From positions 1-40,668 of the forward strand of contig JWIT01000029.1 of the NCBI GenBank assembly GCA_000949895.1: a stretch of 40,668 nt of DNA. The letters run 5' to 3'. A program made the position numbers and the translations under genes. The DNA comes from Agrobacterium arsenijevicii. GTDB taxonomy: Bacteria; Pseudomonadota; Alphaproteobacteria; Rhizobiales; Rhizobiaceae. This document shows positions 32,969-40,668 of the stretch, piece after piece (positions within the stretch are counted from its first letter, which is position 1; every line of letters starts with the position of its first letter). Under the pieces are notes generated by a model. That model saw nothing but the letters and a program-made list of their open reading frames with translations. It made no database searches and was not told the DNA's origin.

Positions 32969-33078
32969 GTCCTGCTCCATCACCCTTGATTGGGTCGGCG
33001 CAGGATCAGTCATTTGTAGAACTCGCACTAGATTGGGGAATACGCTATCAGTTATAAGCAATTCCTTGAGGTGGACGC

Positions 33079-33969
33079 ATGGATGTTTTGAATGCAATGG
33101 CTGTTTTCGTTCGGGTGGCGGAACTTGGAAGCCTGTCTGCCGCAGGCCGGGATTTAAACCTGTCGCAGCCTGCAATCAGCCAGAAGGTGACCGCGCTGGA
33201 GCAACATCTGGGCGTGCGGCTCGTCAGCCGCACCACACGCAAATTGGCGCTGACCGAAGCGGGGCAAAACTACTATCTACGCGCCAAGAAAGTGCTTGCC
33301 GCCGCGGAAGAGGCAGCGGAACAGGCGGCTGGCGCCGGCAGCACATTAACAGGCCACTTGCGTATTCAGGCGCCAACAGGTTTCGGCCAAATGTATCTGG
33401 CCGACATTGCAATCGCTTTTCAGGCACTTCACCCCGAAGTCACTGTCGAATTGATGCTGGACGACAGATATGTCGATCTGACGGAACAGGCCGTCGACGT
33501 TGCAATCCGCTTCGGCACTTTGCGGTCGTCCGGTCTCGTTGCCCGCCGACTTGGTACAATCAAGCGCGTCGTGGTTGCCTCTCCGGCCTATCTCCAGGCG
33601 CACGGAACCCCACAAACACCGGAAGATCTGGTTCACCACAGGCAGGTCAGGTTTAGTTGGGCCACAACTGACGACAATATGCCGCTGATTGGACCAACCG
33701 GCCCCTTGCTGGTTCCTGTGAGAACACGCTTCCTCGCAAACAATACCTTCGTGCTTACCAAAGCGCTGGTTGCCGGGCGAGGGCTAGGTGGCGCTCAACT
33801 CCCCCAGATTAAGACCGAAATTGCCGCCGGTGCACTGGTGCATATCATGCCCGACTATCAATATACCCCACTTGAGGTTCACGTCGTCTATCCGACCTCG
33901 CAATTCGTTCCGGCGAAAGTCAGGGCATTTGTGGATCATCTCAAATCCGCGGTTGCATCGATCATTTGA
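33079..33969 (+). CDS. LysR-family transcriptional regulator
   Basis: 296 aa. Helix-turn-helix ELGSLSAAGRDLNLSQPAIS (residues about 15-34) and linker RTTRKLALTEAGQNYY. The effector domain has the CrgA-like features DRYVDLTEQAVDVAIRFG and SSGLVARRLG. GAGGTGG lies five bases before the ATG. It diverges from the PRISE-like gene (110 bases between starts). A loose GGAAT/ATTCC dyad is at 33037-33065. Confidence 0.93.
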   Translation: MDVLNAMAVFVRVAELGSLSAAGRDLNLSQPAISQKVTALEQHLGVRLVSRTTRKLALTEAGQNYYLRAKKVLAAAEEAAEQAAGAGSTLTGHLRIQAPTGFGQMYLADIAIAFQALHPEVTVELMLDDRYVDLTEQAVDVAIRFGTLRSSGLVARRLGTIKRVVVASPAYLQAHGTPQTPEDLVHHRQVRFSWATTDDNMPLIGPTGPLLVPVRTRFLANNTFVLTKALVAGRGLGGAQLPQIKTEIAAGALVHIMPDYQYTPLEVHVVYPTSQFVPAKVRAFVDHLKSAVASII

Positions 33970-34049
33970 CTCCGCGGTCTGTGAAACATTGCGCGTCTAG
34001 GGTTATCGAAATACGGTTTGCGTAGATCGCCCTCACCATGGAGGTGGTA

Positions 34050-34448
34050 GTGAAAACCGACTGGAATTCGATCAGAGACATGATGAATGCGGCAATCGAC
34101 GCATGCGAACGCATAGAAGCGTCGCAATATGTCGAGACTGACCGTGACGCCACGATTGATGTGGGAGAGCAAAAGGTTAGCGTCCACGACCTGCTCGTGA
34201 GCGCGTGGACGTATCCTGAGAACCTCCGCTACCAGATCATACGGGAACGTCACGATAAAAAGAACGACCTTGCATACGTGCCGGAGAGTGCACGGATTCT
34301 GTTGGCGATGTCTCAAGCCGCGGCTGAGCTGATAAATGCAGGTGACGTCACGCCCGCCGCAGAAAGCATCCGCAAAATGATTGCTTGGTTCGATGGCCAC
34401 CTAGCTCCGGGTATCGAGGCCGCGGCGGCTACACGTCGAAAGGAATGA
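34050..34448 (+). CDS. Hypothetical protein
   Basis: 132 aa from GTG 34050, which has GGAGGTGG ending three bases upstream; ATG 34038 in the same frame has no site, so the GTG start is preferred. The protein is acidic and mostly helical (RDMMNAAIDACERIEASQY, SVHDLLVSAWTYPENLRYQI, AESIRKMIAWFDGHLAPG) without a signal peptide or membrane helix. No family is recognised. It follows the LysR gene by 80 bases and is convergent with the DUF1348 gene. Confidence 0.6.
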   Translation: MKTDWNSIRDMMNAAIDACERIEASQYVETDRDATIDVGEQKVSVHDLLVSAWTYPENLRYQIIRERHDKKNDLAYVPESARILLAMSQAAAELINAGDVTPAAESIRKMIAWFDGHLAPGIEAAAATRRKE

Positions 34449-34563
34449 CTGGATCAGCATGCCTCTCAAAGTCCATGACCCGATCTCCACCATCCTTGTT
34501 CAGATGGACGTGCTGGGCTGTATGAAGCGCGATTTATTGGCGAGGTGCACAGCCTACTCTCAA

Positions 34564-35037
34564 CTAAAAACCGAGCTCGCTGAGTCCAGGATGATCATCT
34601 GGCCTGCGGCCAAGCGGCCAATGGAAACGGCGGTCTTCAGCGCGGATAGCCAAGTCGTTGATGCAGGCATAGCGCTTCCGCATCAGGCCGTTATCGTCAA
34701 ACTCCCAATTCTCGTTCCCGAACGATCTGGACCAGTTCCCACTATCGTCGCGCCACTCATAGGCAAACCTAACGGCGATACGATTGTCGTTAAGCGCCCA
34801 GAGCTCCTTGATCAAACGGTAGTCGATCTCCCGCCGCCATTTTGCCAAAAGGAACGCGACGATCGCTTCCCTCCCGTTGACAAACTCGGCACGATTCCGC
34901 CACTGGCTGTCTATCGTATATGCCGGAGCGACCTTCGCCGGGTCGCGGCTGTTCCAGCCATCTTCAGCAAGACGAACTTTCTCGACCGCGCTTTCAAACG
35001 TAAAAGGCGGAAGGGGTGGTCGTTGAGCTTCAGTCAT
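34564..35037 (-). CDS. DUF1348 / NTF2-like protein
   Basis: 157 aa with the SnoaL/NTF2-like cone-shaped fold of the DUF1348 family: AEDGWNSRDPAKVAPAYT, REAIVAFLLAKWRREIDYRL, IAVRFAYEWRDDSG, GNENWEFDDNGLMRKR. The function of the family is not established; relatives bind small hydrophobic ligands or act as hydratases. It overlaps the upstream PPOX-type gene by four bases, so the two are probably translated together. Confidence 0.85.
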   Translation of the reverse strand: MTEAQRPPLPPFTFESAVEKVRLAEDGWNSRDPAKVAPAYTIDSQWRNRAEFVNGREAIVAFLLAKWRREIDYRLIKELWALNDNRIAVRFAYEWRDDSGNWSRSFGNENWEFDDNGLMRKRYACINDLAIRAEDRRFHWPLGRRPDDHPGLSELGF

Positions 35038-35657
35038 CTTGCAGGGTTCTCCAACCGTGCGCGCAAGGTCGCGTTCTCTGTTTCCAATCTCCGCAGTTGT
35101 TCACGAAGAGGAGCGACAGCCTGTTCAACCTGCTGTTCAGTGTAGCGCGGGACGATATGCTGCGGGCAATTCCAATCGAACGCCTCAAGCCGAAGCCTGA
35201 AGATCCGTTCCGCCCTTCCTTTGTAGGTCGGGTCGGACACCAGCTCCGTGAGTTCCTGGTCAGCATCAAGCGCCAGTCGCTCCACGTAGGCGTAAATTTT
35301 GAGCCGTGCCCGTCGCACATAATCCATTAAGAACAGGCAGGCCCGATCGTTAGCGGCAAAATTGCCTGCGCTGATGTACTGGCGATTACCCCGGTAGTCG
35401 GCAAAGGCCAGTGTTCGCTGATCGACGATCTTAAGGAAGCCGGCTTTTCCTCCACGGTGTTGAACGTACGGCCAACCCGTTTCGGAGACCGATGCCATAT
35501 AGAAACTGTCACGCGAGGCGATGAAGGCGATCTCGTCTTCGGTGAAGGTGTCTGAAGGACGGTTGTCAGCGCCCAGCCAGATCTGATCCACCCCCATGTC
35601 CGCCTGAGCTGCTCTGACGCTTGGCGTTACAGCAACCTCAAGGAAATGGTATGGCAT
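35034..35657 (-). CDS. Pyridoxamine 5'-phosphate oxidase-related FMN-binding protein
   Basis: 207 aa. The split-barrel flavin domain is visible in FIASRDSFYMASVSETGWPY, HRGGKAGFLKIVD and ADYRGNRQYISAGN; the last 45 residues (EQQVEQAVAPLREQLRRLET) form a coiled coil. This architecture is found in a group of PPOX-like proteins whose natural substrate is unknown. It is the first gene of a two-gene operon with DUF1348. Confidence 0.85.
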   Translation of the reverse strand: MPYHFLEVAVTPSVRAAQADMGVDQIWLGADNRPSDTFTEDEIAFIASRDSFYMASVSETGWPYVQHRGGKAGFLKIVDQRTLAFADYRGNRQYISAGNFAANDRACLFLMDYVRRARLKIYAYVERLALDADQELTELVSDPTYKGRAERIFRLRLEAFDWNCPQHIVPRYTEQQVEQAVAPLREQLRRLETENATLRARLENPAR

Positions 35658-35778
35658 GCATATTTCTCCTTGCCCACGCAGGCTCGCATCATTGTCTCAC
35701 GGTGCGAGTCCGGATTTACCTTCGGTTACCGAAATCAGTGCCTGGCATTTATACCCTTAAGGTCACCGAGAGCAGAAA

Positions 35779-36765
35779 TCAGTCCTGCAAGGCCCAGTCT
35801 GCGACCTGCCAACGCATCTCCCCATGATCAGCAACGATACGACCGAGCCCAGGGAACGGCATGTGCGTGGCAGCGATGAGTGCGCCTTCCGACTCGGCAC
35901 GCGGAAAGAAGCGATCACGCATGGCTTTCGCAGCGGCACGGTCCTGCTCAAACAGGAAGAATACATCGGTCGCGGCTGGATGTACGACCGGAAAAATCAT
36001 ATCCGAAACCATGATCATGCTCTTCCCGCCATCTTCGACGCGGACGCCGATGTGGCCGGGCGTATGGCCGGTCAAGTCGACAATCGAAACACCCCCCATG
36101 ATCTCGCGCGCTCCGTCGATTGCCTGGAGCCTCGGATATAGCCGCACGACCTCCTCTGCCATCCTGAAGCTCGTCTGCAGGTAATCGGGCGCGCCGTTGC
36201 GCTTGGCCGGATCGGTCCAGTAAGTGATGTCACGACGATCGATATAAAGCTCGGCTCCGGGGTAGTTGTTCTTACCTCCCAGAACCAACCCACCCATGTG
36301 GTCCTGGTGCATATGCGTTACGATGACCGCGTCAATCTTGTCGGGCTTCAGACCGAGCGCGGCGAGCGCCTGTGGTAACTGTCCGGTCTGCCCGATAGAA
36401 CCTGCCGCACCTGCGTCGATCAGGATGCGGCGCTCGCCATCCTCGACGAGATATTGGTTGAAGAGGAACCGAACTCCGCTCGGCCGGGCGGAGAGCTGTG
36501 CGATGGCCGCCTGTTCGACCTTGGCCGCGGAACGTCCCGGAAAATAGTCGTATGGCATATCGGCATACCCGTCCGTCAGGGCTGTAACCGTGAAACGGCC
36601 AATGCGGATCTGCGCCAGCGGCGTAATGCCGACCGGCGTCCCGGCGCTAACCTGCGTCGCGGCAAGGGCGGGCGTGCCACCGATCAGGCCTCCCGCGAGA
36701 AGGCTTCCTCCCATCAGGCCGAGAGGCAGGGCACCAGCGAAGGCGCGACGTGAAAGTTGAGGCAT
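35779..36765 (-). CDS. Metallo-beta-lactamase-fold hydrolase, Tat-exported
   Basis: 328 aa. N-terminal SRRAFAGALPLGLMGG (5-20) plus GTPALAA is a twin-arginine signal. The metal motif THMHQDHMGG gives His151, His153, Asp155 and His156; further ligands fit GHTPGHIG, MVSDMIF and the late ATHMPFPGLG. Related proteins include lactonases that cleave N-acyl-homoserine lactones and other esterases; which one this is cannot be told. ATG 36765 has GGAGAAAG upstream. Divergent from a LysR gene, likely its regulator. Confidence 0.9.
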   Translation of the reverse strand: MPQLSRRAFAGALPLGLMGGSLLAGGLIGGTPALAATQVSAGTPVGITPLAQIRIGRFTVTALTDGYADMPYDYFPGRSAAKVEQAAIAQLSARPSGVRFLFNQYLVEDGERRILIDAGAAGSIGQTGQLPQALAALGLKPDKIDAVIVTHMHQDHMGGLVLGGKNNYPGAELYIDRRDITYWTDPAKRNGAPDYLQTSFRMAEEVVRLYPRLQAIDGAREIMGGVSIVDLTGHTPGHIGVRVEDGGKSMIMVSDMIFPVVHPAATDVFFLFEQDRAAAKAMRDRFFPRAESEGALIAATHMPFPGLGRIVADHGEMRWQVADWALQD

Positions 36766-36836
36766 AACATCTTTCTCCGGATCAGCAGCACGACGGGAGC
36801 TACGTCGAGCCCCTTGACGACGCAAATGCTATGACA

Positions 36837-36869
36837 TCCACAAATAACGGGGTATCCTGGTAATGTGGA
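36837..36869. promoter_or_regulatory. Dyad in the MBL/LysR divergent region
   Basis: TCCACA (36837-36842) and TGTGGA (36864-36869) are exact inverted copies 21 bases apart, in the 134-base gap between the hydrolase and LysR genes. A LysR target is plausible by position only. Confidence 0.35.
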
Positions 36870-36899
36870 AACATTCCTCTCAATTTTCGGAAGGATTCG

Positions 36900-37796
36900 A
36901 TGGATCGGTTTGAAGCGATGTCGGTGCTATTAGCGGTGGTCGACGCCGGCACTCTTTCTGCCGGGGCACGGCGGCTGAATGCGCCGCTGGCCACGGTCAG
37001 CCGCAAAGTGGCCGATCTTGAAAAGCACCTTGGCGTTCGCTTGGTCGTGCGCACCCGCCGCGGCCTCGTCTTGACGGAGGAAGGGCGCGCCTTCGTCGCC
37101 GCGTCACGTCGTATTCTCGATGAGTTGGACGCGGCGGAGCGGCAGGCCAGCGGCGATTATGGCGCCCTGCGTGGCGGGCTGCACGTAACCGCACCGATTG
37201 CCTTCGGCGAGCGCCTTCTGCTGCCAATTGCGCTGGAATTTCTGAAGGAGCAACCCGATATCAACCTGCGCCTGACCCTGGTCGATCAGCAGCTAAGTCT
37301 GGTGGATGAGCACGTGGATGTGGCCCTGCGGATCGGGCATCTGGCGGACAGCGCGCTTATCGCAACGCGCGTGGGCACCGTCCGGCGGGTGATCTGCGCA
37401 AGCCCCGACTATCTCGCCCGCCGAGGAGTGCCGCGTCAGCCGGAAGACCTCGCCCCGCATGACGGCATAAGCTTCCAGGGCTTCGCGACCGCCCCGGAAT
37501 GGCGATACCGCCGGGACGGCGCGGCCTTCGCGGTCGAGCCGCGCCTCAAACTCGCGGTCAACACGACGGAGGCTGCCATTCAGGCTGCACTAGCTGGTAT
37601 AGGCATTATTCGCGTGCTGTCTTACCAGATCAACGAACATTTGCGCTCTGGCGCTCTGCAAGAATTATTGGCGGAGTTTGCACCGGAGCCGCTGCCAGTA
37701 AATGTTATTCACGGACCAGCCGATCCGCTGCCGCTGAAGGTGCGGTGCTTCCTTGACTGGATCGGCCCCCGCCTGCGCGCGCGGATGGCATCCTAG
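36900..37796 (+). CDS. LysR-family transcriptional regulator
   Basis: 298 aa. Helix-turn-helix DAGTLSAGARRLNAPLATVS (residues about 15-34), linker RTRRGLVLTEEGRAF, and an effector domain with DQQLSLVDEHVDVALRIGHL. GGAAGGA lies six bases before the ATG. It is divergent from the exported MBL-fold hydrolase gene and is similar in type to the LysR at 33079 (same CrgA-like subgroup), so the two may be old paralogues. Confidence 0.93.
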   Translation: MDRFEAMSVLLAVVDAGTLSAGARRLNAPLATVSRKVADLEKHLGVRLVVRTRRGLVLTEEGRAFVAASRRILDELDAAERQASGDYGALRGGLHVTAPIAFGERLLLPIALEFLKEQPDINLRLTLVDQQLSLVDEHVDVALRIGHLADSALIATRVGTVRRVICASPDYLARRGVPRQPEDLAPHDGISFQGFATAPEWRYRRDGAAFAVEPRLKLAVNTTEAAIQAALAGIGIIRVLSYQINEHLRSGALQELLAEFAPEPLPVNVIHGPADPLPLKVRCFLDWIGPRLRARMAS

Positions 37797-37996
37797 GGTT
37801 TCCCTGCCAGACGCGCCTCCGTTAGAGGCGGTCAGGCGCACCGGTACGCGTGCTGCAAGGTAGCTCGCCTTCCCTAAGCACCTAATATGGCGGCTTTCCA
37901 GAACGTTCTCTAGGATTGAAATGAGGGCGCATTCCTGTCGCAAAATTCGTGCTTCATGGCCAAAACACCCGGCTTCCAAGCTAAGCTGGGAAGCCG

Positions 37997-39439
37997 TTAC
38001 GCCATCTCAAGGTGCGAGGATTCCATTCCCTGCGCGATAAGCGGCGCAGAAGACTTCGAATGCGGGTGGGAAGCGTTAAGTCGCCGAGCCACGATATCGT
38101 GGTTGAGCCACAGGACGGGACCCGTGGGTTCCGACGATTCGCCAAAGATTAGCTGCCCTGTTGCCGTCACAACGAGACTGCTCAGGAGGTCACTAATCAT
38201 CACCTTGCCATCCCGATGCATCTGGGTGATCTCGTTTGAGGTGCCAATGGTCAGATCGGCCTGTGCCTGACTGTTTGCCATGGGCCAAGCCGAAAAATCA
38301 TAGAACGGACGCATGATCTCGCTGGCCTGCATGGCGGCGATCTTGCCGAAGACGTCTTTCATGGTTAAGCCATCGACCAGCAGCTGCTCGCAGGCCTGCC
38401 ACTGTTCGTCGGCCCATTCGCTCCCGTTTTCCTTCTTCAACGCAAGCAGCAGCGGTATCAGCGGCAGCTCGATACCGGTGAACACATCGGATGAATTGGT
38501 CCGGATTTCGGGACAATTATAGACGGTTGCCGTGATCCCTTTCGCCCAGGCATCCTCTGCAATGCCTTCAAGCCGCATCTTCGCATATCCCTGGGTGTAG
38601 TTGGTATAGGTCTGCCAACGATAGCTCCCATCGATCAGGACCGCCGATCCGTGATAACCATAGGCCGTATATCGCACTTGTCCGCCCGAAGCTTCGACCC
38701 GCTCGCGGATCGCCGTGCTGAAATCAATGAGATGGCGAAAGGTGTTTGCGGAGACATCGTCAAAATTCTGCAGAATGAGCTTTCCCATGTCACTGTCGAG
38801 CAGGGTCTGCGAAGACATGTGGCGAGTGCCAGTTCCCTTGTAGATTCGATTGGCAACGACCAGGAATACCTTCGCCTTCGGAATGCCCCCGGCCATTGTG
38901 TGAGCGAAGAAAACATTGCGGCCAGCGGCGATCATTCCGTCTAGAACGGTCATGACCTTTGAAAGCGACTCTGTAAAACGCGCAGTAGCGATGTCGCGGC
39001 ATTGCCCGACATAGTCCCAGTCGAGCTTGTCGTGTTCCCAGCTCTCAAGCGTCATCCTGGACAGGAGATCGGTGGGAGTTGGGCCGTCTGCGGGCGCATC
39101 GAGATCGAAACCAGCCATAAGAGGTATGTTGATAATCCTGCCGCCCAGCTGGGCCTCCGCCGAAGACAGTTCCTCGGCGTCGAGCGGGCGCAGCGCATTT
39201 TTCTCGTCGCGCCGCCCGACGGTGATCCCCACAATCTCCATTCCAGCCCGTCTGGCTTCGTCAAGCAAGCCTGTGGCGTATCCGCGGCCGAATAGTTCGC
39301 CGAACAGTACGAAAACATCGCCCTTACGGAAGACCGTGTTTTCGGAAAGACGATTCAGTGCAACCGGATTTTCCATACTGCCAACTCTTTGCTTCGCGTA
39401 TCGTCGAGCAATGGCTCGCACGACCTGTGATAAAGACAT
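37997..39439 (-). CDS. Enoyl-ACP-reductase-like protein (FabMG-type), tentative
   Basis: 480 aa if it starts at 39439, 459 aa from the second Met codon (39376); neither has a good ribosome site. The first half begins with a Rossmann-like segment (GDVFVLFGELFGRGYATGLL) and holds MIAAGRNVFFAHTMAGGIPK and RIYKGTGTRHMSSQT; a later part has RYTAYGYHGSAVLIDGSYRW with Tyr/Lys candidates. I associate this pattern with the enoyl-ACP reductase FabMG family, related in idea to triclosan-tolerant reductases, but from memory only. It is convergent with the LysR gene and stands alone. Confidence 0.5.
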   Translation of the reverse strand: MSLSQVVRAIARRYAKQRVGSMENPVALNRLSENTVFRKGDVFVLFGELFGRGYATGLLDEARRAGMEIVGITVGRRDEKNALRPLDAEELSSAEAQLGGRIINIPLMAGFDLDAPADGPTPTDLLSRMTLESWEHDKLDWDYVGQCRDIATARFTESLSKVMTVLDGMIAAGRNVFFAHTMAGGIPKAKVFLVVANRIYKGTGTRHMSSQTLLDSDMGKLILQNFDDVSANTFRHLIDFSTAIRERVEASGGQVRYTAYGYHGSAVLIDGSYRWQTYTNYTQGYAKMRLEGIAEDAWAKGITATVYNCPEIRTNSSDVFTGIELPLIPLLLALKKENGSEWADEQWQACEQLLVDGLTMKDVFGKIAAMQASEIMRPFYDFSAWPMANSQAQADLTIGTSNEITQMHRDGKVMISDLLSSLVVTATGQLIFGESSEPTGPVLWLNHDIVARRLNASHPHSKSSAPLIAQGMESSHLEMA

Positions 39440-39970
39440 GACCGCATAGTCGCCGGATGGGAACTCATTTTCGGTGACCGTTCATTTCAAAACGTGAAGT
39501 CAATCCCCTGTTGTTCTTACACTGCAGCGAAATGCCAAAGCCGTTGGAGATAGGCGCACCGATACCAAAACGAATTGCTTCGAAACGCTCGTCCTACAAA
39601 TGCTTGCGAGGCTATTGGCTTTTCCTGAGGCGCAAAGGTTGGCGCGTTTTATCATTGCTGAAGTCACCTATCAGCCACGTTCCGGACGTGACCGCTCGAA
39701 CAGCAGACCGACAGCTACCAGGAACTAATGCGGGTGGTGTGAACGACCGGCATGAAGACGCAAAGGCGACATGAGACGCTTATCGCAATTCGGCTTTGGC
39801 CAGAGAGCCACATAAAGCTCACTGACCTTGGACGGATCAGAACCAACGCCCCTGTTATTACAAAGTTCTGAGTGTGGAGGATTCATTAGGCGAACCAGTA
39901 ACTTGGCTGAATTAGGGTAACTGGATTAAGGCCAAATCCGGACTGCCTCCTTTTAGTTAAAGCGGTCAAA
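39440..39970. other. Intergenic region up to the IS21 remnant
   Basis: About 530 bases. Short open frames exist (for example 39511-39774) but they show no family features, no ribosome site and unusual composition. No RNA gene or strong hairpin was seen. Probably eroded DNA next to the insertion element. Confidence 0.45.
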
Positions 39971-40025
39971 CAGCGTGCAAAAGTTACCACGTTCCGGGCG
40001 GAAACAGCGTTTAAAAGTTTCCAAC
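39971..40025. repeat. Terminal repeats of an IS21-type element
   Basis: CAGCGTGCAAAAGTTACCAC (39971-39990) and CAGCGTTTAAAAGTTTCCAA (40005-40024) are imperfect direct repeats 34 bases apart, just before the istA-like frame. IS21-family ends carry such multiple repeats, often with the CAGCGTG-AAAAGTT core. Confidence 0.6.
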
Positions 40026-40075
40026 TGGTTGTGATCCAATCCGGATGCTTATCCGGAGAACCAGTGGTGATAATA

Positions 40076-40668
40076 ATGGAATTGACAGCCGAGATACCTC
40101 GCCGACATTTTGTTGGTGGCGAGAGCATAAGTGCGCTTTCTCGTTCAGTTGGACTTTCTCGCCCGGTGATCCGCAAACGTCTGATGACAACGACACAGCC
40201 GGTCTACTCTCGCGCTGTAAAACCCGGTCGGCGGCTAGGTTGTTTTGAAGAGCGATTGCTGGAGTGGCATGAGACAGCGAAACTTAAACCTGCCCGTGAG
40301 CGGCGCACGGCACAACGTCTTTACGAGGTCTTGCGAGAAGACGGGTATGAGGGCGCTTATGACAGCCTCCAACGTTATGTCCTGCGCTGCAAACGTAACA
40401 ATCCGCCGGGTGCCACAGCGTCTGGAATAGGAATCAAGACAGCGTTTGTTCCACTTGCCTTCTCGCCCGGCTAGGCATGCCAATTCGACTGGAGCCATGA
40501 ACGGGGTGAAATTGGGGGTGTTGTTCAGACTGTTAAGGTAGCCCATTTCCGCCTGTCCCATAGCCGCTAATGTTTTGTCGAGGCTACCACCCTCACACTG
40601 ATGCGTGGGAAGGTGACAGTCACCGGTTGCTGCTCACGCTGTTTCAACGAGCCAAGGACAGGCTGTTT
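40076..40668 (+). pseudogene. IS21-family transposase IstA, decayed and running off the window
   Basis: The N-terminal part is intact: HFVGGESISALSRSVGLSRP (helix-turn-helix), then KPGRRLGCFEERLLEWHE and RRTAQRLYEVLREDGYEG, typical of IstA. At 40472-40474 a TAG replaces the usual Glu codon in FSPGE; the same frame continues ACQFDWSHERGEIGG, with the first catalytic Asp of the DDE site, until a second stop at 40568-40570. Recognisable sequence then fades. The element cannot make a working transposase from this copy. Confidence 0.8.

Noticed and set aside
39511..39774. Small gene of 87 codons
   Set aside because: No ribosome site, no family features, and it lies in eroded DNA by an insertion element.
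1..40668. CRISPR arrays, rRNA or intact tRNA genes
   Set aside because: No regularly spaced repeats and no full cloverleaf or rRNA sequence were found on either strand.

Overview
The window looks like an accessory region (chromid, megaplasmid or island) of a high-GC alphaproteobacterium, most likely of the Rhizobiales. The reasons are four complete or near-complete ABC uptake/catabolic blocks, each with its own GntR, LysR, AraC or DeoR regulator, the overall codon style, and rhizobial-type integrase and IS21 remnants. The genus cannot be fixed from the sequence alone.

Layout. (1) 1-6608: a hexuronate/sugar-acid locus. A GntR/FCD regulator (leaving the window on the left) diverges from uxuA (mannonate dehydratase), followed by a ribose-type ABC importer (binding protein, double ATPase, permease) and a mutarotase-like protein. 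(2) 6953-11694: a polar-amino-acid-type ABC operon ending in an RraA/HMG-aldolase-like gene, with a divergent LysR regulator. (3) 11751-12001: a broken zinc alcohol dehydrogenase fragment. (4) 12125-15442: the most unusual part of the window, an AraC-type regulator, a cholesterol-dependent-cytolysin (CDC) family protein without a signal peptide, and a secreted M35 (aspzincin) metallopeptidase, all on the minus strand. A 9-bp direct repeat lies in front of the cytolysin gene. (5) 16081-20437: a methyl-accepting chemotaxis protein, a class II Fic protein with an inverted repeat at its start codon, and a scar where a truncated integrase-like gene meets the C-terminal piece of a GH42 beta-galactosidase. 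(6) 20741-31028: a coherent catabolic cluster with an APH-fold small-molecule kinase, a class III PLP enzyme, a short-chain dehydrogenase, a polyamine-type ABC importer, an isochorismatase-fold hydrolase, a 63-aa coupled ORF, a DeoR regulator and a DmpA-type peptidase. The kinase plus class III PLP pair recalls hydroxylysine or phosphoethanolamine breakdown by phosphorylation followed by phospho-lyase action. (7) 31201-39439: an AraC remnant, a small ABM monooxygenase, two LysR genes each divergent from an enzyme gene (PRISE-like reductase; Tat-exported metallo-beta-lactamase-fold hydrolase), an unknown small protein, a PPOX/DUF1348 pair and an enoyl-ACP-reductase-like (FabMG-type) protein. 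(8) 39971-40668: the end of a decayed IS21-family element.

Start codons were often moved inward from the longest reading frame, where a Shine-Dalgarno sequence and the family length agree. All functional assignments come from motif and family recognition by eye; no database search was possible.
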